A DNA stretch of 64,000 bases from Candidatus Peregrinibacteria bacterium GW2011_GWF2_43_17 (GCA_000999315.1 LCFW01000007.1:25328-89327); one strand, 5' to 3'. Shown: positions 45,449 through 56,036, counted from the first letter of the stretch. Made by a program: numbers and translations. The notes: generated by a model not told the origin, from the sequence alone.

Positions 45449-46972
45449 ATGGACATCTTGCTAACAGTCATCGGCATAATTATCGGAAGCGCAATAAGTT
45501 TGGTTGCGATCAGAATTAATAAACACTACAAAGGAAAAATCGAAGCCAAACAACAAGAGATGATTGAAAAAGCGAAAGAAGAAGCCACCGAAATTATAGC
45601 GAAAACACAAGCGCGCGTTAAAGAAATCAAAAAATCGGCTCGCGAAGAAAATACAAGAATTGAAGAACAGCTCGAAGTACTCAAAAAAACACTGGAATTT
45701 AAAAACGGGATCCTGACCAAGCGCGAACAAAGAAACACTTTGATTTCCGAAGCTTACAACAAGGTGAAAATCGAAATCAGGAAAACGAAAGAAGAGATGG
45801 ATAATATGGAAAAAGAGATAGTTGAAAAGTTGAAGGCGAAAACCGCGCTGGATTCGGAGTCGGCCAAAAAGGCGATTTTGGATCAATTCAAGGCGGAATC
45901 CGATATTAAGAAAGCGAAACTTGTCCAGCAAGCCGAAGAAGATGCACAGGAAAACGCCATGACGATCAGTAAAAACATGCTTAAGGGCGTTATCCAGAAA
46001 CTTACTTCCGCCAGTTCGGTGGACAAAAACAGTACCGACATCAAGGTGAAAAACGATAAATTCAAAGGATTTCTCATCGGCAAAGGAGGAAGCAACATCG
46101 AATTCTTTGAAAGTCTGCTCCCCGACACGGAAGTTATTTTCAATATGGATCCGGATACGATTTACGTTGCCGGCCTGAATCTCATAAACAGGAATATAGG
46201 TAAAAATGCGATCGCGGCCTTACAGAGAGAAAAAGGCGCGATAGATCACGCTAAAATTAAAAAAATGGTGGATGTCGCCAAAAACGATATGGACAAAGAG
46301 GTGTTGAAAATCGGGATCGAAGCCGCCAAAAGAGCCAACTTGAAAATGCAAGTGCCGGAAGACCTTCTCAAGATCGTCGGCAGGCTCAAATACAGGACAA
46401 GTTTCGGACAAAATGTTTTACAACATTCGATCGAAATGGCCGCAATCGCCGCCCTCCTCGCGGCGGAACTGAAGGCGGATATTGAAAAAGCGAAAACTGC
46501 CGCATTTTTCCACGACATAGGCAAGGCGATAGATCACGACATCGGAGGTTCTCATGACCAACTTTCAAAAGAAATTCTGGAAAAATACAAATTTGATCCC
46601 GACATAGTCCACGCGGCATACGCGCATCATGACGCGGAACCGCAAAAGACCCTCGAAGCCATGCTGGTAAAAGCGGCGGATGCAATTTCGGCGGGACGTC
46701 CCGGTGCCAGACAAGAATCGCTCACGAGTTATCTCGACAGGGTCCAAAAACTCGAAGAGATCACAAAAAGCTTCCAAGGCGTGAAAAAATCTTTCGCCGT
46801 TTCGGCGGGTAGAGAAATAAGAGTTGTCGTGGATGAAATGACAATAAAAGATGCCGACATCCTCGCCCTGGCCGAATCCGTGGCAACCAAGATAGAACAA
46901 GATTTGGCGTATCCGGGCAAGATAAAAGTAAACATAATAAGAAGAACCGAAGCGATAGATTACGCAAAATAG
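45449..46972 (+). CDS. rny: Ribonuclease Y
   Basis: A 507-residue RNase Y. It has an N-terminal membrane helix (1-22), a long coiled coil (about 25-190), a KH domain with LIGKGGSNI (about 210) and an HD domain with HDIGKAIDHD (about 354). It starts mRNA decay at the membrane. With RNase J it forms a Gram-positive-like degradation pair. Confidence 0.97.
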   Translation: MDILLTVIGIIIGSAISLVAIRINKHYKGKIEAKQQEMIEKAKEEATEIIAKTQARVKEIKKSAREENTRIEEQLEVLKKTLEFKNGILTKREQRNTLISEAYNKVKIEIRKTKEEMDNMEKEIVEKLKAKTALDSESAKKAILDQFKAESDIKKAKLVQQAEEDAQENAMTISKNMLKGVIQKLTSASSVDKNSTDIKVKNDKFKGFLIGKGGSNIEFFESLLPDTEVIFNMDPDTIYVAGLNLINRNIGKNAIAALQREKGAIDHAKIKKMVDVAKNDMDKEVLKIGIEAAKRANLKMQVPEDLLKIVGRLKYRTSFGQNVLQHSIEMAAIAALLAAELKADIEKAKTAAFFHDIGKAIDHDIGGSHDQLSKEILEKYKFDPDIVHAAYAHHDAEPQKTLEAMLVKAADAISAGRPGARQESLTSYLDRVQKLEEITKSFQGVKKSFAVSAGREIRVVVDEMTIKDADILALAESVATKIEQDLAYPGKIKVNIIRRTEAIDYAK

Positions 46973-46986
46973 TGCGCACAGACCAT

Positions 46987-47259
46987 ATGGCAAACAACCC
47001 GAACCAAAATCCGGACAAAGGTGGCGTCGAAAGCAAAATCGATAAACTCGTCATGGGTGCCATTATAGGAGGAGCGATAGGGTCTGTGATAGGGCTTGCG
47101 GTTGCGCCGGACAAAGGCGAGAAAACAAGGAAAGCGATTTTCAACAAAGGGAAAGAGTTCGTATCGTCCCACAAAGGGGAAATAAGCTCCGCGACAACCA
47201 TGGCGAAAGAAACCGCGCTGGGTCTGTTCCGGTTAATCAGGAATCTTACGAAGAAATAA
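46987..47259 (+). CDS. YtxH-like small membrane protein
   Basis: A ~90-residue protein with one Gly-rich membrane helix (GAIIGGAIGSVIGLAVAP) followed by DKGEKTRKAI, as in YtxH-family proteins. The function is poorly known. The GTG at 46972 overlaps the rny stop and is an alternative start. The next gene starts 1 bp after its stop. Confidence 0.7.
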   Translation: MANNPNQNPDKGGVESKIDKLVMGAIIGGAIGSVIGLAVAPDKGEKTRKAIFNKGKEFVSSHKGEISSATTMAKETALGLFRLIRNLTKK

Positions 47260-47260
47260 C

Positions 47261-49114
47261 ATGCTCAAAAAGCACGCTAAAATAATAATCCCGGCTGCTT
47301 TGGTCATAATAATCCTGGGTCTGCTTTTGGCTACGCCGAAAATCCTGACCGTATTTTACAAAGAGATCGTTTGTCCGAATACATATTTCGGCGACACGGA
47401 CTTGAGTCTGGAGAATAAAGAGTCCGCCTTGGCGCAAATGGATGCTAAGATAAACGAGCGGGTACTCGCTCCGATAGTTTTCATATATCAAAATCAAACA
47501 TTCGAATTTTTACCGCAGGACGTCGGGATCACATATGATGCGGAAGGAACAAAAGCCGACCTTCCGATCATAGGTGACGGCAACGTGATAAACGCCGTTT
47601 ACAATATTTTGACGATGAAAAACATAGAGCCGAAATACGTTCTGGACAAGGAGAAAATCATAAACACTCTTTCGATTCTCAACACGGAGATTGAAGAAAC
47701 AAACGCATATTTATATCTCGACGAAACAACGCAGGAAGTCGCCCTGCAAGAAGAAACAATCGGGCAAACTTTAAATAAAGAAAAACTTTTCGCGGATCTT
47801 GAGGAAAAATTAAACGATATGATGCCGACAACCGTCGATGTGGAAACGTTGGCGATAGAGCCGACCATTAAAAAAGCCGATATCGAGCCGTTTAAAGAAG
47901 AAGCGGAAAACATACTGACCAGGGAAATAACTGTAACTTACGACGACGAAGAGTGGATTTTTTCGGCGAACGAAAATGCGCAAATGTTATCTTTCACGGC
48001 CCAAAATACGATCTCATTGCCGGGCTTCGATTTCCCGATTGAAATAAACAGCAACATGTCGGGTAGCGGGATTGTTGAAACGGACATGAAAATAATAATA
48101 GATCAAGAAAAACTCGAAGAGTATGTCACAACAAACGTATCGGAATCCGTCACGATCTTGCCGCAAAATGTCATTATAAAAACAGATGAAGCTCAAAAAA
48201 CAACATTCGAAGGAACCGCGGTTGACGGCGTGAGCGTGGATACCGGGACTTTTGGTGAAATGCTGGCGATGGCTTTTTTGAGCGACGTTTCAGCGATCAC
48301 CCTCCCGACCAAAATCGAAAAAGGCGGAGTCGAAATCCCCGCCGAATTGCAAGAGCTTGGTATCGAAGAGTTAATCTCGACCGGCTACACGAATTATTAC
48401 GGCTCGCCGTATAACCGAACATTGAATATCGCGGTTGGTTTGAGCAAATTCGATGGCATACTGGTCGCTCCGGACGAAGAATTTTCTTTCGTTACGACAT
48501 TGGGCACGGTGGATGGTTCGACGGGATATTACAAGGAACTTGTCATAACCGAAAACGAAACCAGGCCCGAATACGGCGGAGGGTTGTGCCAAGTATCTTC
48601 CACAATGTATCGCGCCGCCTTGTACGCGGGGTTGCCGATCACCGCAAGAACGGAGCATTCTTACGCGGTTTCATATTATGCTTACCCGTCCGGTTACGGC
48701 ATAGACGCGACGATTTATCAACCTTCTCCGGATTTGAAATTTGTAAACGACACCGGCGCATATATTTTGATCCAAGCTTATACGGAAGGCACCGACGCTT
48801 ATATAAAATTCTACGGCACGAACGACGGCAGAACGGTTGTCATGGATGGTCCTTATTACGGCAAATACATTTCGGCGCCGGCCGACGTTATCGTTTACAC
48901 GACGGAATTGGCTCCGGGCGAGCAACAAAAAAAAGACAGCGCTCATACCGGCTTCGATGCGGATTGGTACAGGTCCATAATATTTGCCGACGGCACGCAA
49001 ATCGAGGAGAACATCCATAGCCATTACCAAGCATGGCCCGCAAAATATCTCGTTGGCGCGGAAGAAGGACAACTTATCGAAGGTGAAAGCGGTAGCGGAA
49101 CCATAACGGAATAA
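47261..49114 (+). CDS. VanW-family wall-associated protein
   Basis: A 617-residue protein with an N-terminal membrane helix (8-30), two PG-binding_4-type segments and a C-terminal VanW domain: SPYNRTLNIAVGLSKFDG, then EFSFVTTLG and GGGLCQVSSTMYRAAL. It is exported and probably acts on the wall. The catalytic role of VanW is not known. It starts right after the YtxH-like gene and is in the hpf-rny cluster. Confidence 0.92.
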   Translation: MLKKHAKIIIPAALVIIILGLLLATPKILTVFYKEIVCPNTYFGDTDLSLENKESALAQMDAKINERVLAPIVFIYQNQTFEFLPQDVGITYDAEGTKADLPIIGDGNVINAVYNILTMKNIEPKYVLDKEKIINTLSILNTEIEETNAYLYLDETTQEVALQEETIGQTLNKEKLFADLEEKLNDMMPTTVDVETLAIEPTIKKADIEPFKEEAENILTREITVTYDDEEWIFSANENAQMLSFTAQNTISLPGFDFPIEINSNMSGSGIVETDMKIIIDQEKLEEYVTTNVSESVTILPQNVIIKTDEAQKTTFEGTAVDGVSVDTGTFGEMLAMAFLSDVSAITLPTKIEKGGVEIPAELQELGIEELISTGYTNYYGSPYNRTLNIAVGLSKFDGILVAPDEEFSFVTTLGTVDGSTGYYKELVITENETRPEYGGGLCQVSSTMYRAALYAGLPITARTEHSYAVSYYAYPSGYGIDATIYQPSPDLKFVNDTGAYILIQAYTEGTDAYIKFYGTNDGRTVVMDGPYYGKYISAPADVIVYTTELAPGEQQKKDSAHTGFDADWYRSIIFADGTQIEENIHSHYQAWPAKYLVGAEEGQLIEGESGSGTITE

Positions 49115-49126
49115 CTTCGCAATCCC

Positions 49127-50209
49127 ATGAAAAAAACATTAACCATTATCATCGCAAACAAGCTCTTTCTATTCGCAGTCGCGATATTGGCGGTATCCTT
49201 TTTCGGACTTGGCGCAATCTACAACGAAAATCTCGAAACTTACGACAGCGGATATCGTTTCCTTAATCAATGGTCCCTTTGGGATTCGAACTCTTACATA
49301 CAAATCGCCCGCGATTGGTATTATGGAAGATATTTCGCATACTTCCCTCTGTTCCCGATAATATTAAGGCTGGCTTCGTATTTGACGCTTGGCAATTTCG
49401 CGCTTGCGGGGCTGATTCTCAACACGGCGCTTTCTCTTGGCGCGGGATATTTTATTTTCAAACTTTGCAAAGAAGAGATTGGAGATAACGATTCGGGGTT
49501 GTGGGCGAATATATTTTTGTTTTTCTTTCCGACAGCACTCTTTTTCACTGCGATTTATACCGAAGCGCTATTTTTATTTCTTGCCGTTGCGATGATGTTT
49601 TTTATGAAAAAAAAGAACTGGTGGCTCGTGGCTTTGTTCGGGTTCTTTGCGGCGATGACGCGAGAGGTTGGCGGCGTTCTCGTTTTACCGATCGCGTACG
49701 TTGTATTGAGGGATTTTAAAACCCGAAAAATCAAAAAAACTTTATCCCTTGTCTCCCCTATTTTAGGCACCTGCGCAGTCCTGCTTATATATTATTTGAG
49801 CTCGGGAGATCCGCTGATTTTCCTCGAAAAACATAGTGAATTCGGCAAGACGTTTTCTTTGCCGTATACACCGATAATCAATGCTGTCCGGGATCTTTTT
49901 GCGGGGAGCATTTACGCCGGGTGGAACCTGTTCTGCTTTTTGTTTACCGTGATTCTGACATGGTTTGTATATAAAAAATTTCCAAAAGAGTATTTTTTAT
50001 ACTGCTTGGCGATATTGATTCCTCCTCTTTGTTCGTCAAACCTCGAAGGTTATTCGAGATATTTGCTGACAGCGTTCCCGCTGTTTATGGTTCTCGCGAC
50101 ATACAAAAACAAACCCATGAGGATTGCTTATCTGCTGCTGTTCGTGCCGCTACTCGTGCTGTTTTGCGCGAGGTATGTAACCGGAGCGGAATGGACTATT
50201 CCTCTGTGA
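49127..50209 (+). CDS. PIG-V-like mannosyltransferase family membrane protein
   Basis: A 360-residue GT-C fold protein with about eight or nine helices. It fits the PIG-V/Mannosyl_trans2 pattern: SLWDSNSYIQIA after helix 1, AYFPLFPIILRL, and FFPTALFFTAIYTEALFLFL. It should use a polyprenyl-phosphate sugar to glycosylate lipids or proteins outside the membrane. It follows VanW by 12 bp. Confidence 0.85.
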   Translation: MKKTLTIIIANKLFLFAVAILAVSFFGLGAIYNENLETYDSGYRFLNQWSLWDSNSYIQIARDWYYGRYFAYFPLFPIILRLASYLTLGNFALAGLILNTALSLGAGYFIFKLCKEEIGDNDSGLWANIFLFFFPTALFFTAIYTEALFLFLAVAMMFFMKKKNWWLVALFGFFAAMTREVGGVLVLPIAYVVLRDFKTRKIKKTLSLVSPILGTCAVLLIYYLSSGDPLIFLEKHSEFGKTFSLPYTPIINAVRDLFAGSIYAGWNLFCFLFTVILTWFVYKKFPKEYFLYCLAILIPPLCSSNLEGYSRYLLTAFPLFMVLATYKNKPMRIAYLLLFVPLLVLFCARYVTGAEWTIPL

Positions 50210-51887
50210 CATCTTTGTCGAAGAAGAAATTAGCCATAACAGAGCTTAAACCGCGTTCGCTCCCTTCCGGCTTGGCGACACCGAAATAATTGTAATGAGA
50301 TCGGCTATGCGGTACAAACCCCTCTCGCACAATCCTCAGTTTTTTCCCATCACTTCTGCTTGCACCCGCATCCGGAGCCGGTGGCAACTTCTCTTCAATG
50401 GGAACGAGTCTTTGAGATGTGGCCATATCTACAGGCCATTCTTTCGTCAGTCGAGACTGGTCATGCATCTCATGCAATTCGGTCATACCGTGTTTGTAAA
50501 CCTGATCCTCGTCAGCAACCGCATAACAGCCTCCCCCGCGCAAAACCCCAAGCAAATTTCTTGCGGCAAGCGTCTTGGCGTAAATCTCGGGAAGATGATG
50601 GAAGCCAAATCCGATCGTGGTAACATCAAAAAAATCAGCTTCGAACGGAAGAACATCGTCAACCGCGCAACATACAGCGGTGGAATGCTCCAGTAAATAT
50701 TTTTTAAATTCTTCGAATTTTTCTCTGCTCCCAAAAACTTCGGTTAAAAACTCTCCATCGGGGATGTCGAATTCATTGTTAAAAGTTTTATCAAGTACGG
50801 CCCGGGAAACATCATTTAACCATATACGAACTCTGCCTTTACCACCTTCGCCGCCGGATAAAAGTCCATACTTGGCATAAATCGGCAAAGCAACCAAAAC
50901 GGAAAAACCTCCAACCGCGGTACAGGCATCCAGGATTTTCAATTCGGGAATTGCCCTGAAAAAAGCGGTATGAGCATCTCGTAACTTTTCCCTTATAAAA
51001 TTGAGATCAACCTCTCTTGCCACAGCGGTTAGGCGCCTCCCGGCTTTATCTCGTTCTCCGGTGATTTCATCCTTAGGAAGTTCGTCATCTTCATCCGGAT
51101 GATCTACGTCAACACGTTCAAGATCCCAAATGTTTGTACTTTTATCATCCAAATATGCGGCGATAGAGTTGCCTTTATAAGCCTCACTATAAATTAATTC
51201 AATAAGCGCATCGTTAAGTACATGGGCGATGGCATATTTTTTGAAAATAGTCTCAAGCCACATGCCAATATGTGCGGCCATAACTATATTTCCATCCGCC
51301 GCGAACTTATCAAGTTCGATTTTCTGCCTAATATACCCCCCGCCCAACTCCACACCGAACCTCCTGTCGGAATCCCTTCTTGCCGCAAGTTGTTCATCGG
51401 TGGGTTCAATCCGGCAGGAAGAGGAAAAAAATAGAGGAGCAACATCTAGGATTTTTTCCGCGGTAGGTCCATCCCACCAACAGTCATCATCATCTTCTTC
51501 GTCAGGGGCGTTCGTTACAATAAAACGACGCCTCTCCGCCGCTTCCGCATCGACGAGAAATCCTTCATCAGCGACGGGTTCCGCCTTCTCCGGTCCGGGC
51601 ACGACCTCGTCATCGGATTGTCCGAGATCATCGGAAACACCACTTCCCGCATCTTCTTCGACAAGTTCATGCGGTACGGTAAAGTCAAAATCACCAATTC
51701 TCATACCTGTTGTCACGAAATTATCCACCCGCCCAGCCTGCGTGGAACCGGCAGCGGCGGGTTCATCATTGCCGGTAGCCTGACTATCTCGCAAGTATTG
51801 TATAGTTTCCCGCCTGATTCGCGCAGATCTATCGGCATCGGATTCCAACTCGTCACCATCACCAGGTTTTCCGGGACCATTATGCAT
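50196..51887 (-). CDS. Large protein with a class I methyltransferase domain
   Basis: A ~563-residue protein. The first ~150 residues are acidic and low-complexity. An unassigned helical region follows. The C-terminal ~250 residues contain a Rossmann methyltransferase core: KILDACTAVGGFSVLVAL for SAM, an RIWLNDVS strand, DDVLPFEADFFDVTTIGFGFHHL and LLGVLRGGGCYAVAD. The acceptor is unknown. The ATG at 51887 is preceded by TTAAATTT; a TTG at 51923 is also in frame. The 3' end overlaps the PIG-V-like gene by 14 bp. Confidence 0.75.
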   Translation of the reverse strand: MHNGPGKPGDGDELESDADRSARIRRETIQYLRDSQATGNDEPAAAGSTQAGRVDNFVTTGMRIGDFDFTVPHELVEEDAGSGVSDDLGQSDDEVVPGPEKAEPVADEGFLVDAEAAERRRFIVTNAPDEEDDDDCWWDGPTAEKILDVAPLFFSSSCRIEPTDEQLAARRDSDRRFGVELGGGYIRQKIELDKFAADGNIVMAAHIGMWLETIFKKYAIAHVLNDALIELIYSEAYKGNSIAAYLDDKSTNIWDLERVDVDHPDEDDELPKDEITGERDKAGRRLTAVAREVDLNFIREKLRDAHTAFFRAIPELKILDACTAVGGFSVLVALPIYAKYGLLSGGEGGKGRVRIWLNDVSRAVLDKTFNNEFDIPDGEFLTEVFGSREKFEEFKKYLLEHSTAVCCAVDDVLPFEADFFDVTTIGFGFHHLPEIYAKTLAARNLLGVLRGGGCYAVADEDQVYKHGMTELHEMHDQSRLTKEWPVDMATSQRLVPIEEKLPPAPDAGASRSDGKKLRIVREGFVPHSRSHYNYFGVAKPEGSERGLSSVMANFFFDKDVTEE

Positions 51888-52036
51888 ATAAAATTTAAGA
51901 CATCGATCTTTAGAAGGACGCAATTCTAACTGCTTTTAACAAATCTGTCAATCCCAATCTGTCAAAAAAATTCTAGATTCAAAATCCGAATAAATAAAGA
52001 GAAGAAATGTATGCCACGCAACCATCCGCAAAAAAA

Positions 52037-52789
52037 TCAAGTCGGGTTTGCCCCGGTCTCCCCCGCCATCTTCCTCGCATCCTCGTTGTAAGGATCAAGT
52101 TCCAATATCTTTTTCGCAGTATTCAGCAAGTCTTCTTCCCGCCCCAATTTTCGGTAATATTCCGTTAGCGCCCAAAGATATTCCGTATTCCTTGGCGACT
52201 TTTTGCTGGCTTTTTCGAAATTCAAAGCGGCCTTTTCGTCATTATTAAGTTCTCTGTAGATTTGAGCCAAACTTGCAAACCTTGCCGCCCTTTTGTTGTC
52301 CAAAGACAGAGCGTTTTCATAAGCCTCCGCCGCTTCGAGGAGCCTTCCTTGGCTGTATAAAGCCAAACCCAGATTGCTGTAATAAACCGGGTCCTTCTTT
52401 AAATTTACCAATTTGTGGAACACGAACTCCGCTTTCGGGAAGTTTTTTTGCTTCAAATAAGTAAGTCCCAACTGCAAATTCGTTTCCGGATGACCTTCGT
52501 CGACTTCAAGAACTTTTACGAAATATCTTTGCGCGGAGTCATAATCTCTTTTTGAAAATGCCACCTCCCCTTTTTTAAATAACAATCTTGTGTCGGTTGT
52601 CTTTGAAACAACTTGCGGCATAGCGATAACCTGCTCAACCACGGGTTCCATTTTGGCAGTCTCCTCCTTGAGAAGTTTCGCCTGCATTTTTTTCTCTGTT
52701 AAAACCAAAAACAACCTCCGCACAAAAATCACGCTCAGAAAAATAAGGCCCGCAATTAAAATCAATAATTTTATTACAAACCAAATCAT
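52037..52789 (-). CDS. Membrane-anchored TPR protein
   Basis: A 250-residue protein with an N-terminal membrane helix (3-25) and about four to five TPR motifs (for example PVYYSNLGLALYSQGRLLEA). It probably acts as a scaffold. It starts 4 bp after ricT. Confidence 0.85.
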   Translation of the reverse strand: MIWFVIKLLILIAGLIFLSVIFVRRLFLVLTEKKMQAKLLKEETAKMEPVVEQVIAMPQVVSKTTDTRLLFKKGEVAFSKRDYDSAQRYFVKVLEVDEGHPETNLQLGLTYLKQKNFPKAEFVFHKLVNLKKDPVYYSNLGLALYSQGRLLEAAEAYENALSLDNKRAARFASLAQIYRELNNDEKAALNFEKASKKSPRNTEYLWALTEYYRKLGREEDLLNTAKKILELDPYNEDARKMAGETGANPT

Positions 52790-52792
52790 ATT

Positions 52793-53668
52793 TTATAAAA
52801 TATCGGCGTTTCCACTCTCATCGGATTTGTTATATTCGTTCTTGGGAAGCTTGAAGCTTTTTATATTTGCAAGTTCGGTAACAAAAAACTCGTCTTCGGT
52901 CGCAACCCTGACTTTTTGATTCAAAATATCAACTCCTTTTACAATTCCCGTACGTCCGTCGGCGAGCTTAACCTCGCTCGCATAAGGAGGTAAATTTTTC
53001 TTGAGCTCCTCGTATTCTTTAACCTCGAAAGCCAAACAACACATCAATTTCCCGCATACGCCGGACAACTTTTCACTCCCTTTATTCGACATGCCCTGCA
53101 CGCGGACCATGTCCATCGTAATGCTTTTCAATTTCCCGACCGCGCCCGCGCAACAAAGCTTGCGCCCGCATCTTCCATATCCGCGCACAACTCTCGCCTT
53201 ATCGCGCGGCCCTATCTGCTGCAGATGTATTTGCTTTTGAAATTTCTTGGCCAAATCTTTAACCAATTCGCGAAAATCCACTCTTTCATCCGAAGTGAAA
53301 ATGAAATTGATTCTCGCTCCGTCCAAAGAATAAATCGCATCTATCAAATTCATATTCAGCGCATATTTCACTATCAACTCTTTGCACGCCTCGAAAGCGA
53401 TCGCGGAAGAATCTTTATTGGCGGCGACCCTTTGCAAATCATGCTCGGTGGCCTTTCTCAAGACCGAAGAACTCTCCATCAAATCGCTTTTTTCGACAGA
53501 CAATTTGTCTGCGATCACCTCGCCTATTTCATTATTTCCTTCATTGTCGCAAAAAACCACGGTCGTTCCGTTTTCATAACCATCGCCGTCACACATCGGA
53601 ATATACAAAATCCTATAATGATAAAAAGATGAAACTCCATAAGCCTTTATGTCTTTCGATTTTGTCAT
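52793..53668 (-). CDS. ricT: RicT (YaaT/PSP1) family protein
   Basis: A 291-residue PSP1-domain protein. The Cys-rich core GRCGRKLCCAGAV and VCGKLMCCLAFE matches RicT, which in Bacillus forms the Fe-S Y-complex with RicA and RicF that modulates RNase Y. rny is found in this window at 45449. It starts next to the holB stop, as in Firmicutes. Confidence 0.92.
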   Translation of the reverse strand: MTKSKDIKAYGVSSFYHYRILYIPMCDGDGYENGTTVVFCDNEGNNEIGEVIADKLSVEKSDLMESSSVLRKATEHDLQRVAANKDSSAIAFEACKELIVKYALNMNLIDAIYSLDGARINFIFTSDERVDFRELVKDLAKKFQKQIHLQQIGPRDKARVVRGYGRCGRKLCCAGAVGKLKSITMDMVRVQGMSNKGSEKLSGVCGKLMCCLAFEVKEYEELKKNLPPYASEVKLADGRTGIVKGVDILNQKVRVATEDEFFVTELANIKSFKLPKNEYNKSDESGNADIL

Positions 53669-54640
53669 TTAAAAACTTAACATCAGATTTTCGAGCGCCA
53701 ACTTGGCGTTAATATTGCGAGAGATAAAATACCGTGTTTCCTCGATTTTGTGAACCAAATTAATCAAATCGTCTTTTGAAAAACTTATTATCTCGGGGAA
53801 ATCCTCGTTATCGTTTTCGCCGCTATTCACTTTCGCGTTCAAAAAACTTCTTGCCACATAAAGCAAAGTTTCCAAAAAAACATCCAGAATCTTCGGGTCG
53901 TCCTCGAGCTTGTCGATAACGGATTGTACATACATAAAACGCTTGGTCAAATCTTTATCCAGAAAAAACGATCTCGCGTCATTGTAAACCCGCAAATATT
54001 CTCTCATCGCATCCACGTCTTGCATGAGCTCTATTGCCTTTCCCGGCCTGCCCAAAGAAAGCATGCACGCCCTCTCAACCGCATCCTCCGTCGCCTCTAT
54101 TTTCAAAACATCTTTCATCTCGAGGACCTTTTTTTTCAGCTTCTCTTCCGGTATTGCCGGAAATTTCACGATCCGAGATCTCGAAACGATAGTCGGCAGA
54201 AGTTCGCGCAAATTATTCGCCGTCATCAAAAACAAAGTGCTTCTCGGCGGCTCTTCCAACGTTTTTAAAAAACAGTTCGCGGCCTCATCCCCCATCCTCC
54301 CGATATTATCCAGAAGCACGATTTTATAATTGCTTTGCGCGGTCATATTCACGCTCGCGATCAAAGCCCTAACCCTTTCGATTTTTATGGATTCCCCGTC
54401 GTCGCGCATTTCAATCGTATCCAAATGCACACCTTTCATAACCTGTACGCATGTCGGACAACTCCGGCAATAATTATTCGGGCACTGCAAAATCCCCGCC
54501 AAAGTTTTCGCGACCAAAAACTTACCGACCTTATCCGGTCCGACGAAAATATACGCATGCGCCAAATGCCCATTCTTAAGGTCCGCCTCGAGCCTTTTCA
54601 ACTGCTCTTCATGTCCGATAATTGGCCATTTGTATAGCAT
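53669..54640 (-). CDS. holB: DNA polymerase III delta prime subunit
   Basis: A 323-residue AAA+ clamp-loader subunit. The zinc site is C53, C58, C61 and C64. The P-loop GPDKVGK is followed by Phe instead of Ser/Thr, so ATP binding is probably lost, as is usual for delta prime. The SRSRI motif near 150 (arginine finger) is intact. It is in a holB-ricT-TPR unit downstream of murF. Confidence 0.93.
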   Translation of the reverse strand: MLYKWPIIGHEEQLKRLEADLKNGHLAHAYIFVGPDKVGKFLVAKTLAGILQCPNNYCRSCPTCVQVMKGVHLDTIEMRDDGESIKIERVRALIASVNMTAQSNYKIVLLDNIGRMGDEAANCFLKTLEEPPRSTLFLMTANNLRELLPTIVSRSRIVKFPAIPEEKLKKKVLEMKDVLKIEATEDAVERACMLSLGRPGKAIELMQDVDAMREYLRVYNDARSFFLDKDLTKRFMYVQSVIDKLEDDPKILDVFLETLLYVARSFLNAKVNSGENDNEDFPEIISFSKDDLINLVHKIEETRYFISRNINAKLALENLMLSF

Positions 54641-54649
54641 AATTCTAAG

Positions 54650-55948
54650 TCAAATATTCCACGCTGTTTCCTGCCTCACCAACAAATCTTTCGCCTTTTC
54701 CGGCTCAAGCATGATTTCTTTAACCAAATATTCCATTCTTACGTTGTTTTGAGACCCTTTTGCCAAAATTAAATCGCCCGGACGCAACTTCCCTTTCAGA
54801 AACTCACCGGCCTCTTTTGAATTCTTGAAACTCCACACGGACCCCTTATCCATCCCGCCTTTCAACGCCTCTTCCGCATAAAGTTGCGCCAAATCTCCAA
54901 CCGTTACCAGCATATCGGCATGTTTAAGAACCTCTTTGCCGATTTTCCGATGTTCGCTATCCGCAAAATCTCCAAGCTCATTCATGCTCCCGAGCGCGGC
55001 GATTTTCCGCCCCACTCCTTTCGGCTTCATTTCGCTCAAAACTTCGAGCGACACGATCATCGTTGAAGGCGACGCATTATAAGATCCGTCTATTACCAAA
55101 GTTTTATTTATTCCGGGCAGAAGCGTCAGCCTTCCGGGCGGCAGTCTGAAATCTTCAAGACCCGCTTTAATGGTTTCCCATTTGAAACTGTTCAAAAACC
55201 CGATCGCAATCGCCGGCAATAAAACATAAACATGATGCTTGCCGATTAAGTGCGGCAGATGAACCGAGAAATTTTTATCATCAAAAGCCAAATCGAATTT
55301 GAGCCCTTCTTCACTACTCGCGACATTTACGGCTCTTATGTTCGCCTTTTCATTCATGCCGAAAGTAATTACGTTGGCTTCGAGCTGGCTTGCGAGCAAA
55401 CTCAAATAATGGTCGTCGGCATTCAATATCGCCCATCCGGTTTTACCGATATTTTTTATCAATTTGGCTTTTTCTTTCAAAATCTCTTCAAGGTTTTGGA
55501 ACTGTCCCTCCGCCAAATGAACAGCTTTTATCGCCGTCATAACTCCGATAGTGGGTTTTACCAATTTCAACAATTGATCCATATCGCCCGGCTTATCAAC
55601 GCCCATCTCCAAAACCACTTTCCCATAAGAAGTTTTATCAAAAATCGCCACCTTAAAAGCTTTCCAAAGTATCTCAAGCCACGCAAAAGGCGAAGAAAAT
55701 CCCGACTCTTGTTCGAGAATCCCCAGCGGGACCCCGAGTTCCGTATTGAAACTTTTTTTATTTCTAAGCACGGTGTATCTCCTGGCGAGCACGCAATAAA
55801 TCGCATCTTTAGTGCTGGTTTTCCCTACCGATCCGGTGATGCCGATAACTTCGGCCTGCAGCTTCTCGAGTCTTCTTTTTGCCAAAGCGTACAAATACGA
55901 AACTACATATCCCCGCACCCCGGTTTTAATTTTCGCAGCGAAATTCAT
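54650..55948 (-). CDS. murF: UDP-MurNAc-tripeptide D-alanyl-D-alanine ligase
   Basis: A 432-residue Mur ligase with P-loop GITGSVGKTSTKD (37-48), a central domain with EMGVDKPGDMDQL, and DGSYNASPSTM. It finishes the pentapeptide precursor in the cytoplasm. The N-terminal substrate domain is short. It leads the murF-holB-ricT-TPR unit. Confidence 0.95.
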   Translation of the reverse strand: MNFAAKIKTGVRGYVVSYLYALAKRRLEKLQAEVIGITGSVGKTSTKDAIYCVLARRYTVLRNKKSFNTELGVPLGILEQESGFSSPFAWLEILWKAFKVAIFDKTSYGKVVLEMGVDKPGDMDQLLKLVKPTIGVMTAIKAVHLAEGQFQNLEEILKEKAKLIKNIGKTGWAILNADDHYLSLLASQLEANVITFGMNEKANIRAVNVASSEEGLKFDLAFDDKNFSVHLPHLIGKHHVYVLLPAIAIGFLNSFKWETIKAGLEDFRLPPGRLTLLPGINKTLVIDGSYNASPSTMIVSLEVLSEMKPKGVGRKIAALGSMNELGDFADSEHRKIGKEVLKHADMLVTVGDLAQLYAEEALKGGMDKGSVWSFKNSKEAGEFLKGKLRPGDLILAKGSQNNVRMEYLVKEIMLEPEKAKDLLVRQETAWNI

Positions 55949-56036
55949 ACAAGTATTTTAATGCAAAAACGCTCTCGATTGAATTTGACTTTAAAGGTAA
56001 TATATTTTATCAGATAGTCGGGAATAGTCCATAGCA

